From Mesotaenium endlicherianum (Eukaryota > Streptophyta > Zygnematophyceae > Zygnematales > Mesotaeniaceae), in assembly GCA_009602735.1 (NCBI GenBank), contig WELA01008598.1, positions 69,167-106,802 of the forward strand: a DNA stretch of 37,636 bases. Reading direction: 5' to 3'. The notes beneath the pieces were generated by a model. It did no database searches. It had not been told where the DNA came from and worked only from the letters and a program-made list of their open reading frames with translations. Shown here one piece after another: positions 1 through 12,500 of the stretch. Numbering within the stretch: the stretch's first letter is position 1; each line of letters begins with the position of its first letter. A program made the position numbers and the translations under genes.

Positions 1-547
1 CCCCCCATCCCCCCCCCCCCCCAAAAGAAAACAAATTCCCCTATTTCTCGTACCTTGACCTTCAAGAATAAGACACCGGGTCCGTTGAAGTGTTGTTTTC
101 GTGAGATTGGGCGGGCAAGCGCGAGCGCGAGCCGGTTCAGGCTCGGAGCTGAGATATGAGATGCCCAAAGACCCTAAACCCCAAACCCAAGACTGTATAC
201 TCGGATGTCCCCTGCCCCTCTCTCTAACCTGAACCTAGACTTTAAAATACAAAATATGCATAATTAGGACACTGAATTGAACCCTGTACCCTGACCCTGT
301 ACCCTAAATTCAAAACTCAAAACGGGAAGCGCCTGAGCCTGAAACAGAGTGTTTTAAAAAAGCTTGATATCCCCCCCATAAAAAGAAAAAGCCCGAAAAC
401 TCGGAGAACCTGACATCCCCGGGTCTTGAACCCTAAAAATCTGTAACCCTAAAAATCCTGAATCGTAAAGCCGAAACCCAAAACCCTCAATGCTTTAACC
501 TAAGCCCTAAATGTTCCAGCCTAAGCCCGGTGGTGTGAACGGGGCAG
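1..547. repeat. Intron-like region with degenerate telomere-type CCCTAAA units
   Basis: No coding exon is recognisable here. The stretch ends in CAG just before the CBM48 exon, so it reads best as an intron on the plus strand. It holds five exact CCCTAAA units (near 172, 302, 430, 446 and 504), together with ACCCTGT-type variants around 285-305 and C runs at 1-22 and 370-377. CCCTAAA is the usual plant telomere unit. The copies here are scattered and mutated, so this is interstitial telomere-like sequence and not a chromosome end. Confidence 0.5.
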
Positions 548-684
548 GTGGGGACGTACTACTACAAGTTCATCGTGGATGGCGCCAACTGGAGCTACAG
601 CCCCGACGCGCAGCTCACCCCCCCCGACAGCAGCGGCGCCGTCAACAACTTCATCGAGGTATAGCCCGATAATGTAGATGCACG

Positions 685-724
<40 letters not shown>

Positions 725-1219
725 TGTGTGTATGTGTGGCGGGGGGCAAGGGGGGGAAGGGGCGGGTAGATATGTGCACGTACGTACATGTGCATTGACA
801 TGCGTGAGCTTGATTGCGGGTTGTGGATTCATGTCGGAGACTCATGCACTCGAGTGTGTAGAGGTAAGAAATTGTATGATTTGTGTAAGGCGTGCGTGTC
901 CGTGTGCGTGTGCGTGTGTGCGTGCGTGTGCGTGTGTGTGTGCGTGTGCGTGTGTGCGTGCGTGTGTGTGTGCGTGTGCGTGTGTGCGTGTGTGTGTGTG
1001 TGTGTATGAGTGTATGCATGAGGCTAACTAAGTACACGCTATGGTTCTCGCTGTGACACTTGTCATTTCCTTATTGTTGTCCAGGTGGTCGGTGACCCCA
1101 TGAACACTCCGGCTCGGGCTCTGAGGAAGCGGCTCATGGAGGACGATGCGGAGCTAACGGACGAGGACCGCAGGATGGTCGTCGAACGGATCACAGCGAT
1201 CGCCGACACTCTGGCTTAG
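548..1219 (+). CDS. C-terminal end of a CBM48 (AMPK-beta-like) glycan-binding domain protein, 5' partial
   Basis: Two exons are seen: 548-658 (37 codons) and 1085-1219 (44 codons plus TAG). They are joined in phase 0 across a GT-AG intron at 659-1084. The first exon reads GTYYYKFIVDGANWSYSPDA and then a segment ending VNNFIE, which is the second half of the CBM48 fold. The aromatic run, the KFIVDG strand, the Trp expected to contact glucan and the VNN-I strand are all visible. The second exon adds a short acidic/basic helical tail ending in ADTLA. This family includes SnRK1 beta subunits, the PTST starch-targeting proteins and the glucan phosphatases SEX4 and LSF1. The domain ends close to the protein C-terminus, as in PTST-like proteins, but the N-terminal part lies outside the window and the exact member cannot be decided. 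The 5' exon boundary rests only on the CAG at 545-547. Confidence 0.72.
687..738. repeat. (TG)n microsatellite in CBM48-gene intron
   Basis: An almost pure TG dinucleotide run lies in the final intron of the CBM48 gene. It produces spurious His-Thr-rich frames on the minus strand. Confidence 0.95.
890..1008. repeat. GT/GC alternating low-complexity tract
   Basis: A second alternating purine-pyrimidine tract in the same intron, made of GTGTGC and GCGT variants. Such tracts can form Z-DNA. No coding content. Confidence 0.9.
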
Positions 1220-4000
1220 AGAGGAGCGCAACTGCAGGGCATCAGTTGAGGGGGTCACAGCGCCCGTCAACTCGTTGGCGCAGGGGGCGCAGGAGCGGGA
1301 GCGGGAACGCTGCTGCAGTACATTGCAGAGCGCCACGCTCCCCCAATAGTTGTAGCTGTTTCGGGTGCCTGTGATGTCTGTGGGGGTAGACTTTTGTTTG
1401 ATGAAGGGACCCGTCGGTGGAGAGGAAGATATTTAAGAGACTCGTAAGCTGCATGTCACTTGCAGCGAGATATACCTCTTGGGTCATTGATTGTGATTGA
1501 TTATCTGTTGGAATACCTCATGTAGAACTGACATTGTGGTTATTGAAACGACAGTATGAATAGAGCTTATGTTGGCATACTCTAATTAGTTGATTGCATC
1601 CTTCCTGTATTTTGTCGAAGCAATTCGGACACCGTCGCGCTGGATGCAATAGCAGGCAGATGCAGCTGGCTCCCATTCTTGCCCACTTGTAGCGTGTTGT
1701 TTATGAATGATTATGGGAAATGCACAGCTCAAGCACAACAAGCAGGGAGAAAGACTTTGTACCCCATTTTTTTGAGTTCTTTTTCGTGATCATGGTGATG
1801 TTACACATTACTTCTAACTTAACCCATCCATTGTTATAGTGAGAAAGTAGAAGCCACATGCCGATCCTCAAATGTGGTTGTCTTCTCCAACACACATTGC
1901 TTAATCAGGAGGCTAGCTGAGGAAGCTCTTGTTCCGCTCCATGCAGCCTCCCATCACAGAGTATATATATATAGAAAGACAACACAAATTACGCCCCACC
2001 AATTTATTCAAAAAGTGGGGGGGAGGCAAACCATTGCATATGTGCAAGATGTCTTTCAAGTGGTGCTTTAATGTAGACTATAGCGGGCTTTGCCACCACG
2101 TGTGGCACTTTAGGTGCTGTGCTTGCACCACATGGCAAGACAATTGTGATAGACGATCCGAGCTTGACAGCTGGCAGGCTCTCAAAGTGCGGACTGGCTT
2201 CCGCACGGCAGATCGTGAAGGATCCCGGGATTGCCATCTGGGCCTGGTTGCATGGCCATGCTGGCAGGGGCAGCAGGGTGGGGGGGAACTGACACCTGTT
2301 TCCACGCTGATGTGGACAGACGGCAAGGGCATGACCTTTATCTGGACTGACTGAAAGAGTCGCTTGTCACAAATGAGCCCCTACTAAAGGACACATGTCG
2401 CACGAGCGATCTCCGGCCGGTGACATGTGGCGCAAGTATGAGGACCGACCAAGCTTGCACGTGTCGCAAGAGCATGCGCAGCCCCTTCTGTCGCGCTGAC
2501 TGGCCTGAGGATCATGGAGTCGCACATGACGCACCCCGGATGTGGGGCTTTGGAGTTCCCAGAAAACTGTTTCTGCCCTGGGCGTTAAATCCTGCATTTG
2601 TGAACTGTATTCTAGAGATCGGGATTTTCTCTGATAAACAAGATCCCAAGTTTTTACACCCTACATGCTAATTGAGGCGTGGGTATTTTTCCAAGATCGT
2701 GAGTAGAAGCTCCACGCATGTGCGCCCCCCCCCCCTCCCGTATGCACATCCAATACACAGCAGCTGTCTGCCCAGGCCGTAGCTGATACCTGGCGCCCTC
2801 GTACATTTTGAGTCTGGCACACGCTCAACCCCGTCACGCTGCGTAGCTTGATAGCTTGGCTGGACCCTCACTCTTCACCCCACTCCTCACCTCTCACCCT
2901 TCTCTCCCTTCACCTATTCCGGGGAAAATCTGCTCCTTGCGTTCGCCGCCCTTGACAGGTGGCGAGCCTGGGGGGGGGGCTGACCGACTGCCTTTTTCCA
3001 ACCGCCCACCGAATTGAGGACGCACGCGAGCCTCCAGGCGACAGCTATCGTGGAGACAACAATCGATGGGGAGGATCGGCGGGGGCGCTGCCGACAAAGC
3101 AAGGTCGCCGCCCTCTGGGACGGCGCATGTTTGCACTGCCCCGGCGAGGGCTTCCCCCTTGTCTGCTACGCGGCCAAAAGCGCGACGTCGGTTGCCAGCT
3201 GGCAGCCTTGTGAACCCACGACAAACAGGCGGTCATCTTGGAGCTGCTGACAGCTGTCCGGATGCATCTCCCAAGGAGGTCAAGCCCTGATGCAACCTGC
3301 TCAAAATTGTTTTCTCTGAGCTTGGCCTTGACCCTTTTGAAGACCTAGTTTGGCCCTCGACTGACCATTCACTTGACCATCTTTGATTCAAAATGCGCTC
3401 TGAGCAGAACCTCCAGCTGTCCATCCGCGGCATGAACGAGGGTTTTGCATATTTGATTCAGAGTTGGATACAAATAAAGTCCACAAATCAATGATAGACT
3501 GTTTGATAGGTCCCGTCAGGAAGATGCATAGGCATCACACTTTTGCCACATCTGCACATGCGCAAGGCGCGTGTGAACACATAAAAGCAACATCAAAACA
3601 CAAGGATAACGTGCGTGCCACGCTTGTCTTCTGCCGAGCGACCTGGCGAGCCAGGACTTGAGCCTTGTGGCGCATCTGCACTTGGCGCCACCTGGCAATC
3701 TCCAAGCACGCGACAAAGAGGACAAACAGCCCGTGCCTGCTGCTCTCGCCATGCGTGCAGCATGCGCTGCCGGTCTTGCAGGAGAGGCGCGCTCTAGAAG
3801 GGGGGTAGGCCCACCGTGTACATCCAGGATCCGGCTGTAAAGTCTAGCCTGTAGCGCTCCAGGTGGATCCAAGGGAACCTCTCAGAGGGTGCAGGGCGCG
3901 GAGCACGCGGGGCCAGCTGCGGCCCCTCCCTCCAGGGGCCCATCTCGCCGCCCGCCTCCTAGCTCTCCCCTACGCAGCAGCTGCATGCCTTGCTCTGGTG

Positions 4001-4028
4001 GGAGGAGGAGGAGGAGGAGGAGGAGGAG
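4001..4028. repeat. (GGA)n microsatellite
   Basis: About nine uninterrupted GGA/GAG triplets in non-coding sequence. Confidence 0.95.
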
Positions 4029-5175
4029 TACCAAGGCCCAGGCAGCTAGACTTGTTAGAGGCGTGGCAGACCCACAAAGGGGTCACGGGAGTCATATGGT
4101 GAGCAGCACCCCTGTTTGGCCTAATCGATACCAGATGCCCCTCTGCATGGCATGAGCGCGGGATGCATGCAGAAAGCATGATCATTTTCGAGATTCTTTG
4201 TAAATTCTTTGCATCTGCTGACCTTGTGTGAACCATCGCCAAGAACTTGCAGGCCTCCCCGCCTTTCCTTCGCTCAGCCCCAGCAGTAATTGGAATCTCT
4301 ACCAGCCATCTCCCCCTGGGCAGCGCGTGTAGGCGCTTTTGCCAGCTGTTCGCCAGGCCTGCCCGCTACACATGGCACACGCTGCTAGGCTGGCATCTGG
4401 CGGGTGGGTCCCGCCACACGCTCTGACCCACATGAGGACGCGCCTTCTCAAGTTGGTACCTGGGCCCGTACCCGCCGCCAGCTCAGCAGCCTCACAAGCT
4501 ACCACCTGGCAGGCACCTCAAATGGCACCATTTGCAAGGGCCCCAGCTGGGCTGTTTTCCTCCTCCTGCCCTGCCTGGGAGTGTGCCGGGTGGCGCATCG
4601 TTGGGCTGGCCGCCTGTCTGGGGGACCACGGTAGCTAGTGCATCCCACCAGATAGATTGCCGCCTTACTACGGGCCTTCAGGTGGTGGCAGATGGCAGGC
4701 TACATGAGCAGTCCTCACCCCTGCCCCTGTGCAGCCAAAGTACAGGTCGCAGCTCCAGCATGGCTGATAGACTGGCAGAGCGCAAGCAAGAGCCAGCCAT
4801 CTTGCCACCTATTAGCACCACCGGAGCCTTGTCTGCAAAGTTCTAAGCTTAAGGGACTCAAGTTAGCACTGATCCCAAAGAGACCGAAAGAGACCGACTG
4901 TCCCATACAGACCACCCCCTCTGACCCCTCGAGGATTTCGGCTATACTGGGGACGGTTACCGACATTTTAGGCCCTTCTTAGGCGAGCCCATGTGGGTCG
5001 GTGGGCATCGTCAGGACTCCCGAGTCCCGAGTCCCAAATCGAGATTGATCGAGATAAGGGGTAAGTTCGTGCCAGTTCGTGCACTTTCGTGGACCTAAAC
5101 TTCATGCCGATATAGGCATCCGCTTCTAGAGTCTTTAGTACACAAGCCGCAGCTGCAGGCGACGGCACACCACGA

Positions 5176-5228
5176 CTCACGAGTTGCGACGAGCTGCTAC
5201 GAGCAGCTACGATCTGCTACGAGGCTGC
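5176..5228. repeat. Short degenerate tandem repeat of CTGCTACGA
   Basis: The words GAGCTGCTACGAGCAGCTACGA and TCTGCTACGAGGCTGC run end to end and give four related 9-12 base units. The sequence also contains AGCTGCT/AGCAGCT dyads. No function can be assigned. Confidence 0.6.
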
Positions 5229-6348
5229 TTTGAGGCCTTCGTTTTCGTGCAACCGACCAAATCATGTTGATAGGATAGCTGGGGGTAGCTGTGGGCTATA
5301 AACTCCTCCAAGAATTTAGGGCCTTTTCCACCTTCGTGTATTTGTTTTTCAGATCGGATTTTCTGGTAGAGGTTCGTCGACTGCTAACGATGCGCAAGCA
5401 ACACTATAGAAAATTGATCATACAATATTTTGAGAAATTAAGTTTAGTTTGAACGTCCCTTCAAATGTCCAGGAGAGCTTCGGTGCTTTTGATTATCGGC
5501 GGTATCATGAACGGTCCGTCACCTTGACGAAAGTAGTATTTTCTGCAATTCATTTTCTAGCAAAATATGACGTCATATTCTTAATATGACCCTATATACT
5601 ATGATCTAATGGGCTGGTGAGTTATAATACCAACATATGACATCTGAATTTCCGCGAAATTGTAGAAGGTGGCGCGTAACTTTCCTGGTTGCACTAGAAA
5701 AAGGGCGCTGATTGTTTCCTTGCATAGTCGGTTCATATGTTGGCCTCGGTACGGCGTTTAGTTGACGTCGATATATTTAGCCGTTACGGGCACATGGTTA
5801 CAAAAGTCTGGAAATTTTAATCGGCCATATATACTGGCCCATCTCGGCCGATGAGTATCAATCCAGAGGCCTCGATGTAGCTTGAATTATGACAAAAACC
5901 TTTTCGCAACTGCCGGAATAGTGACGAAGTCCAAAATGTGTTATTGAGCCTGTCCGGACTCCCCACCAGCTGGCCCCGCACAAGGGGGCACGATCTCATT
6001 GATGAGGATGCTATAGATAGCTGGTCTCGTCGCTGCGAAATAATGTTTCGTCGCACGCCATCAGCCTCGTCGCCGCGATTTTCATCTCGTGCCCCTCCTC
6101 TACCTGCTGCTCCCTGCTAAAGTTCGGAGTTCCCTGCGCGGCTACTCGCTGCCGCTGGACACGTGTCATCCATGGGACTGGAGACTTTTGCGACAATTCG
6201 CGACGAACCAAACGTTCCCAGGTGCGACGGAGGTGTTCACAAGTCTGTGGATGACGACACTACGTACGATATCGTCGGCCTGTCAGCTGTGTCAGACTAC
6301 CGATGTTCACAATCTAGCGCCCTTTTGTGCGCCTCCAAGAAAAAGTCG

Positions 6349-6354
6349 TATAAA
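6349..6354 (+). promoter_or_regulatory. Candidate TATA box of the H+-ATPase gene
   Basis: TATAAA followed by a C/T-rich stretch lies 189 bases before the ATG at 6538, a plausible distance for a plant core promoter with a leader of about 150 bases. The 12-base word TATAAACTCCTC also occurs at 5297-5308. A CACAG at about 6380 could instead be an acceptor of a 5' UTR intron, which would move the true start upstream. The call rests on position and consensus only. Confidence 0.35.
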
Positions 6355-6537
6355 CTCCTCACCATCTCTCTTCGTCTTCACAGGAATGCATTTTGCAGGC
6401 TTGTAGTTGCATCCTGGGCTTTGGCTTGGGTGCGTCCGTCAGGATGCAGTGGAAAGCGTGATTGTTAGATTTGCCCTGTGCTACCTCCGTCAATACAGAT
6501 CAGACAAGCTTGGCAGTGGCCTTTAAGTAGCGCAGCC

Positions 6538-9500
6538 ATGGCAGACGATAAGTTCAGTGCTATTAACAATGAGACCATTAACCTGGTGAGTTACACTCAT
6601 TCATCTCGGGTAGCATCTTCATTGTTGCTCGTAGGCGTTGACCCGCAGGCAATATTGGTGAAATTGTGTTCTCTTGCATCATGCAGAAATGCGTCTAGCA
6701 ATCGCCTGCTTGACTGTTTCATTGCTCCTGAATGTGTTCCAACTCAGTATTGCTGTATCCTTGCTCTTGTCAATAGGAGGATGCTCCCATGGAGGAGGTC
6801 TTTGCCCAGTTGAAGACCTCGAAAGCAGGGCTTTCCCAGGCGGAAGTGGAGGAGCGCCTAGCTATTTTCGGACAAAATAAGCTTGAAGAGAAGTCGGTTA
6901 GTTATCTATACCTTTTGTTCCCATCTTGCTGGTAGGGTGTATCATGAAATGTTTTTCCAACTTGAGGGTAGAAATAGCTGATCGACCAAGAAAACTGCTA
7001 GAAGACTTGTGAAATATCATGCAGGCTTGTTTTAGTATGTGATTCTTGTACTTAATGTGCTTGTAACATCTCTCCCTTGAACCTTGCAGGAAAGCAAGAT
7101 CCTGAAGTTTTTGGGCTTCATGTGGAACCCTCTGTCTTGGGTTATGGAAATGGCAGCCATTATGGCTATCGCTTTGGCGAATGGCCAGGTACACTACTAA
7201 GCATTGTGGGTTATATTTGATGCATAAAAGTATTACATGAGAATTTTTAGTATCAAAAGAGTTTAGCGGTTGCTTAAATATTGTTGGTATAACAGCATTC
7301 CAAGCTTGTTGGATTGTTCTGTGTGAGCAGGGTCGCCCCCCTGACTGGCAAGATTTTGTTGGTATTATTTTGCTGCTGCTTACCAACTCTACCATCTCAT
7401 TCATTGAGGAAAACAATGCTGGAAATGCTGCTGCAGCGCTGATGGCGCGCCTTGCCCCAAAATCGAAGGTACATTATATATTTGTCGTGTACGTCTTGTG
7501 TCATGGGATGACACTGATTAGAAGATGCATAGCTTTGCACTGCAAGCCTGACATAACCGTGGGTATTTGCTTAAGTGTTACTCATAACGCTGTATTGTCT
7601 GAAGCTCTGACTAAGTTTTGATAATGTATCGTTGCGCCGAGTTGCAAGGTTTTAGTTTGAGAGAGTTGTTTTGCAAGGGTCCTAATGTGTGAGATTTCTC
7701 CCTGCTTTTTTATTTACGATATCTTTTGACAATGTACACAACTGTTGTGTGCAGGCTCTACGTGATGGCACTTGGTCAGAAATCGACGCAGCTTTCCTCG
7801 TACCTGGTGACATTATAAGCATCAAGCTTGGTGATATTGTGCCTGCAGATGCCCGTCTTCTGGAAGGAGATCCTTTGAAAATTGACCAGGTGAGCTTACT
7901 GGCCCCCTGCACGCCCGGATTTTTTTTTCAATACACCTGGTTTTGGGATCTTAATATGCACTTTGCTGTTGAGCTACACTACAAAAGTTGTGTGACGATG
8001 TCTTGTGATACGGTTAACCTCATGCTGGTCTAGTTTGAGGAATTTTTGGCAGTCTGCTCTTACTGGTGAATCTCTTCCCACGACTAAGAAGCCAGGAGAT
8101 GAAGTCTACTCTGGATCAACGTGCAAGCAGGGAGAGCTGGAGGCTGTTGTTATTGCCACTGGTGTTCACACTTTCTTTGGGAAGGCTGCTCACCTTGTTG
8201 ACTCTACCAACAATGTCGGGCATTTTCAGAAGGTATGCCTGGCACAGCAGTATACCCTTACTAGGTGTTTTGAGTAATGTTCCTAGGTGCTATGTCGTAT
8301 GGGCAGTGTCTTATGGGCGTTAGGCAGCTACAGCTCAAGAGCTTGTTGATGGGGCAATACTGTCTGGGATGTCCTAAGGCAAGGCAGCCTTAATGTTGGG
8401 AGGTAATAGAGGGGTCGGCTATGGGCGTATTTTGGCAACCTACATCTGATGAATAGAGGCTTAGTTAGTCAGCTGGCTAATGTGAACGTGGCTGCTTGTA
8501 TTCAGCAGAACTGCCAAGGGTTTCCTCTGGTCGTTGTACTGCAAGACTCCTTAAAGGGTGCTGGTCGTTGTGCAGGTTCTAACTTCAATCGGGAACTTCT
8601 GTATCTGCTCCATTGCCATTGGGATCTTCATTGAGATCATTGTCATGTATCCCATTCAAAAGAGAAAGTACCGGGATGGTATCGACAATCTTCTGGTTCT
8701 GCTTATTGGTGGCATCCCAATTGCCATGCCTACCGTATTGTCTGTGACCATGGCCATTGGTTCCCACAAGCTGTCTCAACAGGTATAGCTCGTAGTTCTC
8801 TTTTCCTTGTGACTTCCATTGGAGCTTTGTGTGTCTTCACATTCGTGTTTTCCAGGCCTTTTTCAATGTGCTGTGGTCAGTGACCTGTATATCCAGTGGT
8901 GCAACAGTGTCTTAATGAGCTGTAGATACAGTGTTACCTATAGTGACCTGCTAAGTCTTGCTCATGGTCTTGGTCTGCAGGGTGCTATCACAAAACGTAT
9001 GACAGCCATTGAGGAGATGGCTGGCATGGACATCCTCTGCAGTGACAAGACAGGGACGTTGACGCTGAACAAGCTAACTGTGGACAAGACGATTATTGAG
9101 GTAATATTGAAAACCATGATATTTTACAAGGATAATATGTGCAATGGTCGTGGTTGTAGACCTTGTATCTTGCATGTGTTTGTTTCTCTGCTAATATTGC
9201 AATGGTTATGGTGAGCAGGTGTACTCAAAGAATGCTGATCAAGATCTGGTGATGCTCCTGGCGGCAAGAGCTTCTCGAATGGAAAATCAAGATGCCATTG
9301 ATGCTTGCATCGTTAACATGCTTGCGGATCCAAAAGAGGTATGTGTGGCCATGCCTCCCCATGATATGCAGGTTTCTAGCCTTATGAAAATTGGAAGGAC
9401 CCCTCTACTTCCTCTTTAATGGTATGGTCTGGATCTTTTATGGTAGTATGGCGGTGTTTACTTGTTCCCATGCTGAAGGTGTTGTCTCCTCGTCTGCTCC

Positions 9501-12500
9501 TTGCCTTTTCCCTTGTTGTCAGGCTCGTGCGGGCATCAACGAGATTCATTTCTTACCCTTTGATCCCGTCGGAAAGCGCACTGCCATTACCTACATTGAC
9601 GGAGATGGCAAGATGTATCGCGCATCCAAGGGTGCCCCTGAGCAGGTACAATTACGCTACATGACTACATTACTTCTGGAGCTGTTGCTATAGAGAAGTA
9701 GCCAGCGTTACACATCCTTTCTCATATAGATGTATTTCTCATATAGATACATGTATGTCGTTCTCATGGGCTCTGGTACTGGGCTTGCAGGAAGCTTCTT
9801 GTTTCATTGGATACTTGAGCAACGTGATGCTGAGCTTGTCGTGGTTGTGCAGATTTTGGACCTTGCTCACAACAAGCATGAAATCGAGGCCAGAGTGCAT
9901 GCCACCATCGATTCTTTCGCAGAGCGTGGTCTTCGTGCTCTTGGCGTCGCTAGGCAGGCAAGATGCACTCCATTAAGCAGTCTCAGGTCGCACATGTTTC
10001 GTTTAATCAAAACACATGTTTCGTCCAATTGAAACCTGCTTGTCATCCTTGTGGTGTTGCCAATATATTTAGTCGGGATGGCAGCCGAGAATGGCAGGAA
10101 GCTGGTAGTGCATACACAGGGTGAAGCATGCACAGACGGCTAGCTTATGTTGAGGGGAAGGCCATTTCAATGGTTTGAGTGCAGCTGGTGTTCTGGGTAT
10201 GCCTTCTGTCTTCACAGAAGGTGTAATGGAGGGACTTGGGGGAGGGGTTATAGGGTTCCTGTTGAAAGCGAGGGTGGTGGAGAAGCCTTGATGACAAGGT
10301 TGCCAGGTGGTAGATTATGTGTTGCAAAGAGAAGTAGGGAGGTGACTCATCTATTTGGGTAACGAGAATGTGTTCCCTTGGTGCAGTTGTGCTCATTTAG
10401 GAGGGGTCTTTTTGTGCTCATCTAAGAGGGGTCTGTTTGTAACCTGGCTTACATGTAGTGTATGCACCTGCTTGATGTATTTACCCCCTCTACCTTTACT
10501 CTACAGGCAGTACCAGCTGGAGTGAAGGAGAGCGACGGTGGCCCGTGGGAGATGGTTGGGCTTCTTCCTCTGTTTGATCCTCCCCGCCACGACAGTGCCG
10601 AAACTATCCGCCGAGCTCTGCACCTGGGTGTCGACGTGAAAATGATTACAGGCAAGTTTCTTAGAATCTTCATTGTGTGGTGATGTCCTGTCCCACACAA
10701 GTGAAGCCTTGGCGCATGAAATATGTTCAGGCCTTTTGTGTGCACAAGGATACAACTTGTAATCTGACATTTGGTGAATGTTTAAACTTGTCTATATAGG
10801 AGTGCCATTGTCTCTACCTTAACTTAAGCAGCCAACTTACGCAGCCAACAATAAGGTCGTGATTGTGAAGGTAATGGAGATTCTTACATGGACTATTCTT
10901 GCACTTTGCAGGTGATCAGCTGGCTATCGGCAAGGAAACCGGAAGACGCCTTGGTATGGGCACCAACATGTACCCCTCCTCGTCACTCCTCGGCAACCAC
11001 AAGGACCCAGCTCTCATGGGCATCCCCGTCGACGAGCTTATTGAGAAGGCAGATGGATTTGCTGGAGTCTTCCCAGGTACAATATTGCCGACCCATGCAG
11101 TAGAGATGCACGTGTGCTTGCGTTTCGCACCTCTTGTAAGTGTAGGTTATTCTGTGGGCGGCAATTGCCAAGTTGGTCCATGCTGGTTATTGGCTGCTCA
11201 AAGTCACTCCCAAGGAGGGCACAGACGGCCGGGTGGTTCTGAACAGTGGATCAAGTTGTAACGCTGCTGTCTTGTCCTCGTGTTCTTTTTTGCAGAGCAC
11301 AAGTACGAGATTGTGGACAAGCTGAAGAAGAGGGGACACATTGTCGGCATGACTGGGGATGGTGTGAACGACGCCCCTGCCCTGAAGAAGGCAGACATTG
11401 GTATTGCTGTTGCCGATGCCACCGACGCTGCTCGCGGCGCCTCTGACATTGTTCTCACCGAGCCTGGCCTAGGAGTCATCATCCACGCTGTGCTCACCAG
11501 TCGGTGCATCTTCCAGAGAATGAAGAACTACACGGTACAAACCCTGGCTTTATTTTCTTCCGAACGCCTTCTTGCATTAACCGTAGTGTATTGCTCACTG
11601 TGTTGTCTTTTGTTTGCTTCACGTCTGCAAATATAAGCTTCAAAGTATGCCCTTCGAAAGACACTCCTGAGAGTTATTTAGTTAGAAGTTACGGCACACA
11701 TATTTACAAGCCTTCCATATCTACCTGTCAGCTATGCAGTAGCTCGGTCTCTGGCAGCAAGTCATTAAATATCTGGAGGATGTTGTCTATGTGCAGATCT
11801 ACGCCGTGTCTATCACTATCCGTATTGTGGTAAGTGTGCCCTAACAACCTTCGCTCCTCACTAATACCCCTTGAAAGATCTTCTGTGTTGGCAACTTCAT
11901 CATTCCGGAATGGATTTTTTGGCGGTATGCGAGGGGAGTATTTTCTACGGTCCCTCCCAGATTACAATAGTATGCTCCAGTGACTAGCTCTGCACGGCAC
12001 TCAACACAACATGTGGTCCTTTGATTTGATTTGATGATGTTGCTGTCGGGAAGCAACAATGCCTTCAAGACTTGCTGATAGAAAGCCGCCCGTTGTCCTG
12101 TTGCAGCTGGGTTTCATGCTCATCGCCCTCATCTGGAAGTTCGACTTCTCCCCTTTCATGGTGCTGATTATTGCAGTTCTGAACGACGGTGAGTCACCCA
12201 CTCGACCTTTTTGGCCTCAAATCAACACTTTGGGGTCAAAGAGCTGCAAGTGGGGGTTCATTTCACACACCTGCGTACCAACTATATGAGCTGCGCAGTG
12301 GGGGCAAGGTTTGTGAGATTAGCCAGTGAGATGCATGTATCAGTAATGTGGAAGTTGAGAGTGGGCATCTGTACAGACATGTCTGCCAACCTCTCGTACC
12401 TCGTACCACCTTCCGGAAACAGCACATTGCACAGTGGGGGTGAGGGCCGTGGGCTTAGCAGCTGAGACCTACCCTGCTCGATTGAAGTTGTTTCTTGAGT

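Larger units (their letters stand above)
1220..6348. other. Intergenic region, no supported gene
   Basis: No frame longer than about 140 codons exists here, and none shows a recognisable domain. The first few hundred bases are presumably the 3' UTR of the CBM48 gene. Low-complexity content includes a (GGA)n run at 4001-4028, tandem AGAGACCGA near 4877-4897, tandem CCCGAGT near 5018-5033 and a CTGCTACGA cluster at 5176-5228. Several short ACCTGGCA words occur near 3690 and 4503. The last kilobase should hold the H+-ATPase promoter. Confidence 0.6.

Noticed and set aside
1-520. A true chromosome end (telomere)
   Set aside because: The CCCTAAA units are few, scattered and mutated, and are followed directly by a gene; a terminal array would be long and nearly pure.
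521-832. His-Thr repeat proteins near the TG microsatellite
   Set aside because: Pure products of the (TG)n run on the minus strand, and they overlap the CBM48 exon.
6898-7416. 172-codon minus-strand frame over H+-ATPase exons 3-4
   Set aside because: Antisense shadow of conserved H+-ATPase exons and introns, with no recognisable domain.
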